Of a stretch of DNA of 64,000 bases, positions 41,691 to 50,423 are shown one piece after another. Numbering within the stretch: position 1 is the first letter of the stretch; each line of letters begins with the position of its first letter. Both the position numbers and the translations under genes were made by a program. Below the pieces are notes generated by a model that saw only the letters and a list, made by a program, of their open reading frames with translations, did not search any database and was not told the origin of the DNA. This DNA comes from Edaphobacter aggregans DSM 19364 (GTDB lineage: Bacteria > Acidobacteriota > Terriglobia > Terriglobales > Acidobacteriaceae). Location: NCBI RefSeq assembly GCF_000745965.1, contig NZ_JQKI01000029.1:1-64000 (forward strand). The letters are read 5' to 3'.

Positions 41691-42560
41691 GTGGATGAAG
41701 TAAAGATTATTGAATGCCCGCGCGATGCCTGGCAGGGGCTGCCGGTTCACATTCCTGCTGAGGTCAAGGCGGACTATTTGCGTCTACTGATTGCGGCGGG
41801 GTTCAGGCACATCGACGCGGTAAGTTTTGTGTCGGCGGCTGCGGTGCCGCAGATGGCGGACTCGGAGAAGGTGCTGGAGTATCTCGACCCACCGGATGAC
41901 ACGGAGATTATCGGCATCGTTGTGAATCCCAAGGGGGCGGAGCGCGCGATCAAGACTGAGGCTGTGCAGACGCTTGGCTTCCCTTACTCGATCTCGCCGG
42001 GATTTCTGCAGCGCAACCAGAACCAGACGCCGGAGGAGTCGCTTGAGGCGCTTGAGCGTGTGGGCGAGATGGCCTATAAGGCGGGGCTGGATGTGGTGGC
42101 GTATATCTCGATGGCCTTTGGGAATCCGTATGGCGATGCCTGGTCGATCGACGAGATTGTCGATGCCTGTGATCTGCTGGTGGACTCCGGGGTGAAGCAG
42201 ATCTCGCTTGCCGATACGGTGGGTGCCGCAACGCCGAAGCTGATTGCCGATGTGGTGAGCGATGTGATGGCGGTGCACGACAGTATTGAGATTGGTGTGC
42301 ATCTGCACGCGCGTTACGACCATGCTCGCGAGTTGGTGCGTGCGGCTTACAACGCGGGCTGCCGCCGATTCGATGCTGCGATGGGCGGTCTCGGCGGCTG
42401 CCCGTTTGCGCAGGATGTGCTGGTGGGCAACCTTCCCACCGAGATGGTGTTGGAAGAGTTACGTGCGCTTGGCGCGGAGCTTCCGCCGCTCAGTCCGCTG
42501 GACAGCGTGCAGGCTGCGAGCGCGGAGATTGCGCGCAAGTACGGTGCGAAGGTGCAATGA
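41691..42560 (+). CDS. Hydroxymethylglutaryl-CoA lyase
   Basis: The enzyme splits HMG-CoA into acetyl-CoA and acetoacetate, the last step of leucine degradation. The 289-residue product begins with the metal/catalytic motif ECPRDAWQGL and has GVHLHARYDH (metal-binding histidines) and the signature AAMGGLGGCPFAQD with the catalytic Cys. The TIM-barrel length is right. It follows the small membrane protein without a gap and is probably co-transcribed with the carboxyltransferase. Confidence 0.93.
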   Translation: MDEVKIIECPRDAWQGLPVHIPAEVKADYLRLLIAAGFRHIDAVSFVSAAAVPQMADSEKVLEYLDPPDDTEIIGIVVNPKGAERAIKTEAVQTLGFPYSISPGFLQRNQNQTPEESLEALERVGEMAYKAGLDVVAYISMAFGNPYGDAWSIDEIVDACDLLVDSGVKQISLADTVGAATPKLIADVVSDVMAVHDSIEIGVHLHARYDHARELVRAAYNAGCRRFDAAMGGLGGCPFAQDVLVGNLPTEMVLEELRALGAELPPLSPLDSVQAASAEIARKYGAKVQ

Positions 42561-42563
42561 CTG

Positions 42564-42580
42564 AGCGAGTCAGCGAGTCA
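42564..42580 (+). repeat. Two AGCGAGTC octamer units
   Basis: AGCGAGTC occurs twice in tandem (42564-42571, 42572-42579) just after the lyase stop. It is the same unit as at 27030-27053 but here without an inverted partner. Confidence 0.7.
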
Positions 42581-42608
42581 GTAAAACAGCAGGTGAACGA
42601 TTGGAGAC

Positions 42609-43394
42609 GTGGTGAGTTACAAGACGATTCTGGTGAGTGAAGACGACGGCGTGAAGACGATCATGCTGAACCGTCCGGAGCGGCGCAATGCGATGACTCC
42701 GGAGATGCAAGACGAGTTGATCGCCGCGTTCGAGAAGGCAGCAGCTGATCACTGCCGGGTTGTGATGCTCACCGGAGCAGGTGAGGCGTTCTGCGCCGGT
42801 CTGGATATGGTGCACCTGCAGGCGATCGCGGGGAAGTCGCAGTCCGAGCACGTTGCCGATGCCGAGCGCGTCTCGCGGCTCTTCCGCACGCTCTATGATC
42901 TGCCGAAGCCGACGATTGCGGTTGTGCATGGCGCGGCGATCGCCGGTGGCACCGGCCTCGCGACGATCTGCGACTTCACGCTGGCTGCTCCGGGAGTGAA
43001 GTTCGGGTTCACTGAGGTGAAGATTGGGTTTGTGCCGGCGGTGGTGTCGGCGTTTCTCGCGCTTCAGATCGGCGACAAGCGGGCGCGCGATCTGCTGCTG
43101 ACGGGGCGTCTCTTCACGTCGGAGGAGGCTGAGGGGCTTGGCCTGGTGAACGAGGTGGTACCTCCGGAGGAGCTGTCGGAGCGGGCGTTGGCGCTGGCGA
43201 ATACCCTGAAGGCGAACAGTCCGCAGTCGATAGCAGCGACCAAGCGGCTGATGGCGCAGCAGAACCGCGTGTGGCTCGACGCAGCGATCGCACATGCGCT
43301 CACGGCGAACTCTGAGGCCCGGATGATGCATGATTTTCGCGAGGGCGTAACGGCGTTTCTGGAGAAGCGCAAGCCGGCCTGGGGGAAGGCCTAG
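42609..43394 (+). CDS. Enoyl-CoA hydratase/isomerase (methylglutaconyl-CoA hydratase candidate)
   Basis: The 261-residue product belongs to the crotonase superfamily. It shows LNRPERRNAM at the start and the two oxyanion-hole stretches GEAFCAGLDM and GAAIAGGTGLATICD, then EVKIGFVPA. Position next to HMG-CoA lyase and the carboxyltransferase makes 3-methylglutaconyl-CoA the most likely substrate, but the sequence alone does not prove it. The start is the GTG at 42609 (42612 also possible). A short gap separates it from the thioesterase. Confidence 0.9.
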   Translation: MVSYKTILVSEDDGVKTIMLNRPERRNAMTPEMQDELIAAFEKAAADHCRVVMLTGAGEAFCAGLDMVHLQAIAGKSQSEHVADAERVSRLFRTLYDLPKPTIAVVHGAAIAGGTGLATICDFTLAAPGVKFGFTEVKIGFVPAVVSAFLALQIGDKRARDLLLTGRLFTSEEAEGLGLVNEVVPPEELSERALALANTLKANSPQSIAATKRLMAQQNRVWLDAAIAHALTANSEARMMHDFREGVTAFLEKRKPAWGKA

Positions 43395-43446
43395 TTTTGG
43401 TGCCGGAGCGGGGTCGCCGGGCGGTGGTCTTCGATAGACTGAACGG

Positions 43447-43881
43447 ATGAGTGAAGCTGCAGGGAAGCCGTTTGTCAGCGAGGCGCGTGTGCGCGTGCGC
43501 TACGCAGAGACCGACCAGATGGGGGTTGTGTACCACGCGAACTATCTCGTGTGGTTCGAGGTGGGCCGTGTGGAGTTCATCCGCAACATGGGGATGGACT
43601 ACCGCACGATGGAGCAGGAGGACGGCATCGGAATCGCCGTGGTGGACGTCTCGGCGCGCTACAAGTCTCCGGCGCGCTATGATGACGAGCTGGTGATCGA
43701 GACGCGGCTGTTGGCGGCGCGCGGTGCAGTGGTGAAGTTTGGTTACAGGATTGTGAGAGCCGCCGATCACACGCTGCTGTGCGAGGGTGAGACGGTGCAT
43801 GTGGTGGTGGGCAGGGACATGAAGAAGCACTTGCTGCCGGAGAAGTACGCGAAGCGTTTCGCCGCGGTCCTCATCAGATAG
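43447..43881 (+). CDS. Acyl-CoA thioesterase (YbgC/FadM, hotdog fold)
   Basis: A 144-residue hotdog-fold thioesterase of the YbgC/4-hydroxybenzoyl-CoA type. The motif RVRYAETDQMGVVYHANYLVWF with its catalytic Asp is complete, followed by EVGRVEFIRNMG. It would cleave acyl-CoA esters. It lies 52 bases after the enoyl-CoA hydratase in the same direction and may belong to the same transcript. Confidence 0.9.
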   Translation: MSEAAGKPFVSEARVRVRYAETDQMGVVYHANYLVWFEVGRVEFIRNMGMDYRTMEQEDGIGIAVVDVSARYKSPARYDDELVIETRLLAARGAVVKFGYRIVRAADHTLLCEGETVHVVVGRDMKKHLLPEKYAKRFAAVLIR

Positions 43882-43927
43882 GCTGAATCGGTGTCATTTC
43901 AAATTCAAACTTAAGGGAGCAAATGCG

Positions 43928-44662
43928 ATGAGCACACAGAAGGTTGCGCTGATCTCGGGCGCTAACAAGGGAATTGGTTTTGAGACAGCACGTCAGCTGG
44001 GTAAGAAAGGCATCGTCGTCTTTCTTGGAGCCCGCGACCTTGCCAAAGGCGAGGCGGCAGCTGAGCAGTTGAAGAAGGAAGGGATCGACGCGCGCGCGGT
44101 GAAGTTTGACGTCGTGAATCCTGCGGATGTGAAGGCGGCTGCCGAGAGGATCGAAAAAGAGTTTGGCAGGCTGGACATTCTGGTCAACAACGCCGGCGTG
44201 ATGATGGAGCCCATTGGCGGGAACAACAGCTCCAGCGTCTCGGAGGAGATTCTTCGCAAGACCTTTGAAACGAATTTCTTCTCGGTCGTTACAGTCACCA
44301 ATGAGTTTCTTCCTCTGCTGAAGAAGAGCGATGCCGGGCGCATTGTCAACGTCTCGAGCATTCTCGGCTCGCTGACGCTGCACGCCACGGAGGGATCGCC
44401 GATCTACGAGGCGAAGGCGCTCGCCTATGACTCCTCGAAGACGGCCCAGAATGCTTACACCGTACATCTGGCGCATGAATTGAAGGGCACGAAGATCAAG
44501 GTGAACTCCGCGCATCCCGGCTGGGTGAAGACGGACATGGGGACGGACGCGGCGCCGATGGATGTCGTCGACGGCGCGAAGACCGAGGTGGAGCTGGCTA
44601 CGCTGGGCGCCGATGGTCCCACGGGCGGGTTCTTCCACATGGGCCAGCCGATCAGCTGGTAA
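43928..44662 (+). CDS. SDR family oxidoreductase
   Basis: The 244-residue product is a short-chain dehydrogenase with the classical SDR pattern: coenzyme motif [20 protein letters not shown], catalytic Ser in NVSSILGSL and [11 protein letters not shown] giving the Tyr-x3-Lys pair. [11 protein letters not shown] near residue 35 suggests NADPH preference. The family resembles plant carbonyl-reductase-like SDRs; the substrate is unknown. Its 3' end overlaps the convergent B12-binding gene by 11 bases. An AAGGGAGC site precedes the ATG. Confidence 0.9.
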   Translation: MSTQKVALISGANKGIGFETARQLGKKGIVVFLGARDLAKGEAAAEQLKKEGIDARAVKFDVVNPADVKAAAERIEKEFGRLDILVNNAGVMMEPIGGNNSSSVSEEILRKTFETNFFSVVTVTNEFLPLLKKSDAGRIVNVSSILGSLTLHATEGSPIYEAKALAYDSSKTAQNAYTVHLAHELKGTKIKVNSAHPGWVKTDMGTDAAPMDVVDGAKTEVELATLGADGPTGGFFHMGQPISW

Positions 44663-45068
44663 GCAGGCCGCGAGGCTTCACGTTTTCGCGGATGAACTGA
44701 ACCGTTGTTTCGAGCGGCGTTCCGGGGCCGAAGATGGCCGCGACGCCGCTTTCCTTCAGGCGTGCAAAATCTTCGTCCGGAATGGTTCCGCCGAGGACGA
44801 GCAGGATGTCTTCAGCGCTCCGTTCCCGCAGCAGGGAGGCGATGCGCGGGACGATAACGTTGTGCGCGCCCGAGAGGATCGAGAGCCCGATGCAATCGAC
44901 ATCCTCCTGAATTGCGGCGGAGACGATCATCTCCGGCGTCTGGCGGAGGCCGGTGTAGATCACCTCCATGCCGGCGTCGCGCAGGGCGCGGGCGATGATC
45001 TTCGCGCCGCGGTCGTGGCCGTCGAGGCCGGGCTTGGCTACCAGAACGCGAATGGGCGGCTTCGTCAT
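44652..45068 (-). CDS. Cobalamin-binding subunit, methylmalonyl-CoA mutase C-terminal type
   Basis: The 138-residue product is a B12-binding domain on its own: [20 protein letters not shown] with the base-on motif DxHxx[11 protein letters not shown] and [12 protein letters not shown], as in the C-terminal domain of methylmalonyl-CoA mutase. The large catalytic subunit is not in this window. It would be the small partner of a two-subunit acyl-CoA mutase, which would link propionyl- or isobutyryl-CoA metabolism with the nearby acyl-CoA degradation genes. Confidence 0.9.
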   Translation of the reverse strand: MTKPPIRVLVAKPGLDGHDRGAKIIARALRDAGMEVIYTGLRQTPEMIVSAAIQEDVDCIGLSILSGAHNVIVPRIASLLRERSAEDILLVLGGTIPDEDFARLKESGVAAIFGPGTPLETTVQFIRENVKPRGLLTS

Positions 45069-45089
45069 GCGCTCGTGAGTATATCCGGA

Positions 45090-46706
45090 TTAGCGTTGTT
45101 CCGCAGGCAACGGCGATCCTGTCGCGACGAAGGGGATTGGCGTGCCTGAGTTTGCCAGATCGGCGACGGAGAGAAAGACAAGACGCACGATCTTCGTCGT
45201 CTTGGGATAGTTGATCTTCTGCCAGGTGTCGTTCTCGGTGTGGTAGTCGGGGTGCAAGCCGGTCTGGAACTCCGCCTGCGGGATGTGCAGCGCGGCGAAC
45301 CAGAAGTGGTCGCTGCGCGACCAGAGCGAATCGGGATCGATCCGGTCCATCTTGTAGTCGAGCTTCAGCCCTTCGGCTGCGTTCTGGCGGTCAATGATCC
45401 CACGAAGCGCGGGGTTGTAGCGGGTTCCCAGAACATTCACCATGTTTACGTTGCGGTCGGCGGGAGTTGGCCAGTTGGGGTCGTCTTCATCGCGGCCGAT
45501 CATGTCGAGGTTCAGCGTCGCGACGGTCTGGCTGAGCGGGACCGCGGGATGCGTGACGTAGAAGTACGACCCGAGGAAGATGCGCTCTTCGCCGTCGTAG
45601 GCGATGAACAGAACGCTGCGTTTGGGACGGACGTTCCCCTTCACCATGGCGCGCGCGACTCCGAGGACTCCGGCGATGCCTGAGGCGTTGTCGTCGGCCC
45701 CGTGGTAGATGTGTCCGTCGGCCGTGCCCATGTGGTCGTGATGCGCCATCACGATGATCGTCTGCGCCTTGAGCTTCGGGTCGGAGCCTTCAAGCATGGC
45801 GATGACGTTGCGGCCCTTGTGGGTTTCGAGCGCGGTGAATGATTTCGTCAGGCACGCAGAGCTTTGCGGCACCGCGAAGGAGTTCGGCTGGGCCGAGCGG
45901 TCGATCTCGGCTTGCAGGCCATCGGCCGTCTTGCCGGATGGAGCGAGGAGCTGGTCTGCGACATTACGCTTGACGAGGAAGACGGGGATGTCCCACATCT
46001 CGCCCGCGAGCGCATACGAAGGCCCGCCGGATGGGCGCGGCGAACTCGCGGGGATCGGCTTGACGTCGCGCGGCACGCGGTCCTGAACGACGAGCACGCC
46101 GGCGGCGCCGTGCTTGCGCAGTTCCTCGATCTTCTGCCAGTAGAAAGCGTGGTAGCTGTCGAGCATTCCCAGGAACTTCGAGGCGGGATCGTTCGCTTGC
46201 GGCTCGCGCAGGAAGACGAGCGCGACCTTGCCCTTGAGGTCGACTCCGGCCAGATCATCGTAGGCGAACTCGGGAGCGCTGATGCCATACCCGGCAAAGA
46301 CGACCTGGCCGCAGGACTGCGTGGGACGAAGGCTCTGGTGGGCCCACTGGAAGTCCTGATTGAGCTTGTAGTGGTGCTCGGTGCCGCCAACGGTTGCGAT
46401 CAGTGATGTGTGTTCGGCGTCCAGGTTTCCGGTCACGACGTCCAGGTTCTGAAAGAAGGTGCCGTCGTCGCCCATCGGTTTGAGGCCGAGCCGCATAAAC
46501 TCCGCTGCGATGTAGCCGGTGGCGATGCGATCTTCGCGGCTGCCAATATTGCGGCCGGCGAGATCATCCGAGGCAAGAAAGAAGATGTCGGCCTTCAGAT
46601 CGGCAGGCTGAATGAGGCTGGCAGCCTCTGCGGCCGACTTTCCTGTGGTTTGCGCAGAAAGAGAGACAGTAAGGAGCAGGATACACAGGGCCGAATGTCT
46701 GGGCAT
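45090..46706 (-). CDS. M28 family zinc aminopeptidase, exported
   Basis: The 538-residue product has a signal peptide (ALCILLLTVSLSAQTT), an inserted PA domain in the middle, and an M28 catalytic domain with the metal ligands VMAHHDHMG (His-x-Asp), GADDNASGIAGV (Asp), YDGEERIFLGS (Glu-Glu) and MIGRDEDD (Asp). It would cut amino-terminal residues outside the cytoplasm. The ATG at 46706 was taken because only this gives a normal signal peptide; the longer frame starting at 46904 runs into the next gene. Confidence 0.93.
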   Translation of the reverse strand: MPRHSALCILLLTVSLSAQTTGKSAAEAASLIQPADLKADIFFLASDDLAGRNIGSREDRIATGYIAAEFMRLGLKPMGDDGTFFQNLDVVTGNLDAEHTSLIATVGGTEHHYKLNQDFQWAHQSLRPTQSCGQVVFAGYGISAPEFAYDDLAGVDLKGKVALVFLREPQANDPASKFLGMLDSYHAFYWQKIEELRKHGAAGVLVVQDRVPRDVKPIPASSPRPSGGPSYALAGEMWDIPVFLVKRNVADQLLAPSGKTADGLQAEIDRSAQPNSFAVPQSSACLTKSFTALETHKGRNVIAMLEGSDPKLKAQTIIVMAHHDHMGTADGHIYHGADDNASGIAGVLGVARAMVKGNVRPKRSVLFIAYDGEERIFLGSYFYVTHPAVPLSQTVATLNLDMIGRDEDDPNWPTPADRNVNMVNVLGTRYNPALRGIIDRQNAAEGLKLDYKMDRIDPDSLWSRSDHFWFAALHIPQAEFQTGLHPDYHTENDTWQKINYPKTTKIVRLVFLSVADLANSGTPIPFVATGSPLPAEQR

Positions 46707-46729
46707 GCGTCTGTTGTAGCACGGCGGCG

Positions 46730-47515
46730 CTAGCCGTTTCGTGTAGTCTGCCACGCCTTGGAGTACTTCCAGCTCGTGTAGGTGGAGTGATAGAAGTGCA
46801 GCAGAAATCCCTCGCGTCCGTCGAGGAAGCCTAACCGGAAGATGTAATTCCACAGAAATGTAAGGGCTGGGATCGCGAGCACGTTGTAGTAGAAGCCGAA
46901 CCACGCGCGGCCGGTCTTGCCCTTTGCGACGATGATCTCGGCGCCGAGGGTGCTGTAGCGGTCCATGTGCTCGATGTAGCTCTCAATGGTGGGGTAGGCG
47001 TGATGGATCAGGTCGTACTGGAGCGTCTCAAGGTTGCCGTCGAAGGCGATCGTCTCGTGCACCGGCCTCTCGGTAAAGCGCGCCGGCGGAGCGAAGTTGG
47101 CAGAGTGGCGGCGGAAGAGCCGCAGTTTGGGGTCCGGGTAGTAGCCGCCGTAGTGTATCCAGCGGTTCAGAAACAGGTTTCGGCGCTTGATCAGGTAGGC
47201 ATCCGCCCGGGGATTGTGGGCAAGCAGGCGGCGAATCTCCTGCTGGAGATCGAAGGTCAGCTCCTCATCGGCGTCGAGCGAAAGAATCCATGTGCCGGAG
47301 CACTTTTCGATGGCCGAGTTCTTTTGCGCAGCGAAGCCCCTCCACGGCTCGAAGTACACCTTGGCATCGAAGGAGCGCGCGATCTCGAGCGTGCGATCGG
47401 TCGAGCCGGAGTCGAGCACGATCACCTCGTCCGCAAACTGAACGCTGGCCAGCGTGCGAGCCAGATTGAGCTCCTCGTTCATGGTGATGATGGCAACCGA
47501 TAGGGTTTGGGGCAT
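46730..47515 (-). CDS. Glycosyltransferase family 2 (WaaE/KdtX-like)
   Basis: The 261-residue product has the GT-A motifs SVAIITMNEELNL, VIVLDSGSTDRTLEIA and LSLDADEELT (the nucleotide-sugar and metal site), followed by a C-terminal half ending in YYNVLAIPALTFLWNYIF and TYTSWKYSKAW, a pattern of lipopolysaccharide core glycosyltransferases. A sugar is probably added to a lipid or LPS core. Other in-frame starts exist at 47611 (GGAG before it) and 47650; the one at 47515 matches the domain start. Confidence 0.85.
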   Translation of the reverse strand: MPQTLSVAIITMNEELNLARTLASVQFADEVIVLDSGSTDRTLEIARSFDAKVYFEPWRGFAAQKNSAIEKCSGTWILSLDADEELTFDLQQEIRRLLAHNPRADAYLIKRRNLFLNRWIHYGGYYPDPKLRLFRRHSANFAPPARFTERPVHETIAFDGNLETLQYDLIHHAYPTIESYIEHMDRYSTLGAEIIVAKGKTGRAWFGFYYNVLAIPALTFLWNYIFRLGFLDGREGFLLHFYHSTYTSWKYSKAWQTTRNG

Positions 47516-47715
47516 CTCGTCATGGACCCGTCTGGAGTTCGGGGTATCGTGCAGAGACACGCCTGCGGCGGACCTGTCGGATTTTGGCCCGAGGAGCGAT
47601 GACTTCAGCATGGCTCCATTGTAGCGGCGCGTTGGAGGGGATTGTGACACGTTCCCGCTATTGTCAATGTCAATGAGCCGTTCTTTGAATCCCTCTTTCG
47701 TTCCATTCCCTTCGG

Positions 47716-48060
47716 TTACGAAAGCGAGACCTCGTCATCTCCCAGCTGTTCGCGAAGCAGGCGAGACGTGAGCGTCTTGAGGTCCTCACCGGTCTTGGGA
47801 AGGATGAAGGCCCGCGCCTCTTCCGACCAATCCAGCTTGAAGCTGGTCGTCAGCGCCGAGATCCAGATCTGCCGCACGGGGGTGTTGGGCGTAAAGACGA
47901 ACTTGCTGCCGTCGTCCTCGAACACCACGTTCAGCACGCCGTTCTTTTCCTCGGTCTCAAAGGGAGCGTCGTCGCTCTTCTCTTCGGCGAGGATCAGGGA
48001 TTGCTTCAGGGCCTCAAGGGCGCGGTCGGATTCACGGCGGAAGGTGGCTTCGTCGAGCAT
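47716..48060 (-). CDS. cyaY: Iron donor protein CyaY (frataxin)
   Basis: A 114-residue frataxin-like protein that helps iron-sulfur cluster assembly. It begins EATFRRESDRALEALKQSLI, the acidic first helix, then NGVLNVVFEDDGSKFVFTPN and PVRQIWISALTTSFKLDW, the beta-sheet of the fold. It lacks any signal peptide and ends in an acidic tail. The DUF59 gene at the start of the window points to the same pathway, though the two genes are far apart. Confidence 0.8.
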   Translation of the reverse strand: MLDEATFRRESDRALEALKQSLILAEEKSDDAPFETEEKNGVLNVVFEDDGSKFVFTPNTPVRQIWISALTTSFKLDWSEEARAFILPKTGEDLKTLTSRLLREQLGDDEVSLS

Positions 48061-48196
48061 GGAGATAGTGTAGCCGGTGGCCGCTTCCGACCAAGCTAAA
48101 CCCGTTCGTCTAGTAGACTAACAGGCGACGATCGAGGGACATCGATCTCCGCAAGGTTCATTTTTGAGATTCAAACGGGATAGAAGGAGCCATTTT

Positions 48197-49042
48197 TTGC
48201 GCAGGATTCTATTTCTGTTGATGTTTCTCGGTCTCTCTCCGTTTTCCGCCGAGGCGGACGACAATTTCGTTGAGGACTTCGCCCACAAGTGGCAGGCGCG
48301 TGCGACGAGGACACAGGCTAAGCAGCCGAAGTGGGCCGTCCCGATGATCTCGCCCTTCCCCCAGCTGGCGCAGGTCTACCGCACCGACATGACCCGCCAG
48401 ATAACCCCGGCTGGCGACGTAAACTGGAACTTCGGCAGCGGCAAGGGCTTCAATCTCATCCCTTTTGCCAACACGCAGATCGACATTCTCCCGCCAGGCT
48501 ACGCCGTTCATGGCGATGGCGGAGAGGACGGCATCGGCGACACCACACTGCTTTTGAAGTATCGCTTCGCCTCCGCCAATGAGCAGCATGGCAGCTACAT
48601 CGTGAGCGGCGCGCTTGCCTGGACGATCCCCACCGGCAGCCATAAAAACGGCGCTCCCAGCGCGGTCCTCACTCCCACGCTTCTCACCGGCAAAGGCTTC
48701 GGCAATTTCGCGCTCATGAGCAGCCTTGGTGGCGGTCTTCCGACCTCGCAGACCGCGACCAGCGGGCGCACCATCCACTGGAACACCGTCGCGCAGTACC
48801 ACGTGAAGAAGTACTTCTTCCCTGAGCTGGAGCTGAACTCCACCACCTATGTGGGCGGATCTCGCGATGGAAAGACCCAGATGTTTCTCAGCCCCGGCAT
48901 CCTCTTCGGCAAGTTTTCCCTGAAGCCGGAAGATACGAACAGCCGCATCGGCATCGTCGCTGGCGTCGCCTTCCAGACGGCGGTCACCAGCATCCATACC
49001 TACAACCACGCCGGTGTTGTCAGCGTGCGCTTCGCGTTCTGA
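48197..49042 (+). CDS. Exported beta-barrel-like protein (putative outer membrane transporter)
   Basis: The 281-residue product begins with a signal peptide (ILFLLMFLGLSPFSAEADD) and continues with alternating strands ending in an aromatic C-terminal residue (VSVRFAF), typical for outer membrane beta-barrels. Motifs such as DGGEDGIGDTTLLLKYRF and GGGLPTSQTATSG look like the uncharacterised MetA/phenol-type outer membrane family. Function unknown. A TTG at 48197 with AAGGAG seven bases upstream is chosen; the upstream in-frame TTG at 48164 has no such site. Confidence 0.65.
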   Translation: MRRILFLLMFLGLSPFSAEADDNFVEDFAHKWQARATRTQAKQPKWAVPMISPFPQLAQVYRTDMTRQITPAGDVNWNFGSGKGFNLIPFANTQIDILPPGYAVHGDGGEDGIGDTTLLLKYRFASANEQHGSYIVSGALAWTIPTGSHKNGAPSAVLTPTLLTGKGFGNFALMSSLGGGLPTSQTATSGRTIHWNTVAQYHVKKYFFPELELNSTTYVGGSRDGKTQMFLSPGILFGKFSLKPEDTNSRIGIVAGVAFQTAVTSIHTYNHAGVVSVRFAF

Positions 49043-49049
49043 GATGAAA

Positions 49050-49080
49050 AAGGCCCGCCATCGGTTGGCCGGCGGGCCTT
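49050..49080. terminator. Bidirectional terminator between the barrel gene and ssb
   Basis: AAGGCCCGCC (49050-49059) and GGCGGGCCTT (49071-49080) are perfect inverted repeats. On the minus strand GGGCC is followed by TTTTT, which would end ssb; on the plus strand the hairpin lies eight bases past the stop of the barrel gene. Confidence 0.85.
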
Positions 49081-49101
49081 GCTTATCGTAGCGGGACGCG
49101 T

Positions 49102-49560
49102 TTAGAAGGGGATGTCGTCGTCCGTGATTCCCTGGTCGGCATAGTCGGGCTGCGACGCGGCGGTGCGCTGGTCGAAGCTGGCGGTGCTAGAGCGCGAGTA
49201 GCCGCCGGTAGAATCACCGGACGATTTGCTGTCGAGGAGGCTCAGATCGTTGACGAGAATCTCGGTACGGTATTTCTTCTGCCCGGATTCCTTGTCATCC
49301 CAGGAACGAGTCTGGATCTTACCTTCTACGAATACCTGCGATCCCTTTTTGCAGTAGTCACGAACAATCTCGGCCGTACGCTGAAATGCGACAAGGTTGT
49401 GCCATTCGGTCTTGTCGACCCAGTTGCCGCTTTGATCCTTCTGGCGGTCGGAAGTGGCAAGCGTGAAGCTTGCGATGGTCATGCCGCCAGCGGTAGCGCG
49501 CATCTCCGGATCTTTTCCGAGTCTGCCCAGAAGAAATACTTTGTTGACGCCTTTTGCCAT
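49102..49560 (-). CDS. ssb: Single-stranded DNA-binding protein
   Basis: SSB covers single-stranded DNA in replication and repair. The 152-residue product has an OB fold (MAKGVNKVFLLGRLGKDPEM, TEWHNLVAFQRTAEIV, GSQVFVEGKIQTRSWDDK), a flexible Ser/Gly-rich linker and the acidic tail ending in DDDIPF, the docking site of partner proteins. The length is typical. It is transcribed alone, with the hairpin at 49050-49080 behind it. Confidence 0.96.
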   Translation of the reverse strand: MAKGVNKVFLLGRLGKDPEMRATAGGMTIASFTLATSDRQKDQSGNWVDKTEWHNLVAFQRTAEIVRDYCKKGSQVFVEGKIQTRSWDDKESGQKKYRTEILVNDLSLLDSKSSGDSTGGYSRSSTASFDQRTAASQPDYADQGITDDDIPF

Positions 49561-49617
49561 GCTGATGCTCCGGTTGGTTGTTTACAGGTATGAAGGTTGA
49601 GGATAGCAGATTGGGCG

Positions 49618-49860
49618 TCACCGGTGGCGGTCAGCAAACAGCTTCATGAACGCCAGCACCAGGGTGAGTGTGCCCGTGGGCAGGCACCCCATGGCCAGCA
49701 CCAGCGCCAGCCAGCCGGAGTTGGTATGCGGTCCCTGCCGGCCCACTCCGCCGAGGACGGTAAAGGCCGCCAGGATCGCCAGCGATCCCGTACCGAAGAT
49801 CCAGAGGCCGGTGCGGAGAAGTTTGCGCGTGTCGGGCTGCATAGTGGAAGAGAAGGACAT
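49618..49860 (-). CDS. Small two-span membrane protein
   Basis: The 80-residue product has two hydrophobic segments (LWIFGTGSLAILAAFTVLGG and SGWLALVLAMGCLPTGTLTL) and a short positively charged tail. It starts two bases after the DUF420 stop and is likely the last gene of ctaB-DUF420-this gene, so a role in terminal-oxidase assembly is conceivable but unproved. The ATG at 49860 fits this spacing; the longer frame from 50067 overlaps DUF420. Confidence 0.6.
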   Translation of the reverse strand: MSFSSTMQPDTRKLLRTGLWIFGTGSLAILAAFTVLGGVGRQGPHTNSGWLALVLAMGCLPTGTLTLVLAFMKLFADRHR

Positions 49861-49862
49861 AG

Positions 49863-50423
49863 TTAGCGGATCGCCGACTGCATCCAGTACACGATGACTC
49901 CGGTGATCGAGACATAGAGCCAGATGGGGTAGGTATAGCGAGCCAGCCGCCGGTGTGCGGGAAAGCGTCCCGTCAGCGAGAGAAAGAACGTGATCAGGAT
50001 CATCGGCAGAGCGATGACGGAGAGCAGGATGTGTGACAGCAGCAGCTTCCAGTAGAAGGGCCACCATGCACTCAGGCGGTCGAAGTGCGTCTCGCCATGC
50101 AGGGTAAAGTTCACCAGGTACGAGACCAGGAAGATCGACGAGAAGAAGAAGGCCGTGAACATCGCCGCACGGTGTTTCGCGATCTGCCGCGCGCGGATGA
50201 ACCGGTAGCCGGCGAGCAGGGCGATGGTCGAGAGCGCGTTCAGCATGGCGTTCACCAGCGGCAGCGAGCGGAGTTGCGTCCCGGCCACGTCCGTCGGCGC
50301 GTGGAAGTACACCAGCCAGCAGATGAAGGCGCTGGCGGCCGCACTCACAGCGATGATTCCCGCGATGATCGCAGGAGGGGTACGAAGTTCAGGGGAAGGC
50401 AGAGTCGAGCGGGCGTTCGTCAT
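49863..50423 (-). CDS. DUF420 membrane protein (oxidase assembly-related)
   Basis: The 186-residue product has about five hydrophobic segments, with FHAPTDVAGTQL after the first span and HGETHFDRLSAWWPFYWKLL plus HILLSVIALPMILITFFLSL and HRRLARYTYPIWLYV in the middle and late part, matching DUF420 (CtaM-like) proteins. Family members sit next to cytochrome oxidase assembly genes and are needed for heme-copper oxidase maturation in some bacteria. The start touches the end of ctaB, so the two are one transcript. Confidence 0.85.
   Translation of the reverse strand: MTNARSTLPSPELRTPPAIIAGIIAVSAAASAFICWLVYFHAPTDVAGTQLRSLPLVNAMLNALSTIALLAGYRFIRARQIAKHRAAMFTAFFFSSIFLVSYLVNFTLHGETHFDRLSAWWPFYWKLLLSHILLSVIALPMILITFFLSLTGRFPAHRRLARYTYPIWLYVSITGVIVYWMQSAIR

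Noticed and set aside
44652-44662. The overlap of the SDR and B12-binding genes as a sequencing error
   Set aside because: Both reading frames end naturally with conserved C-terminal sequence, and an 11-base convergent overlap is not rare in compact genomes.
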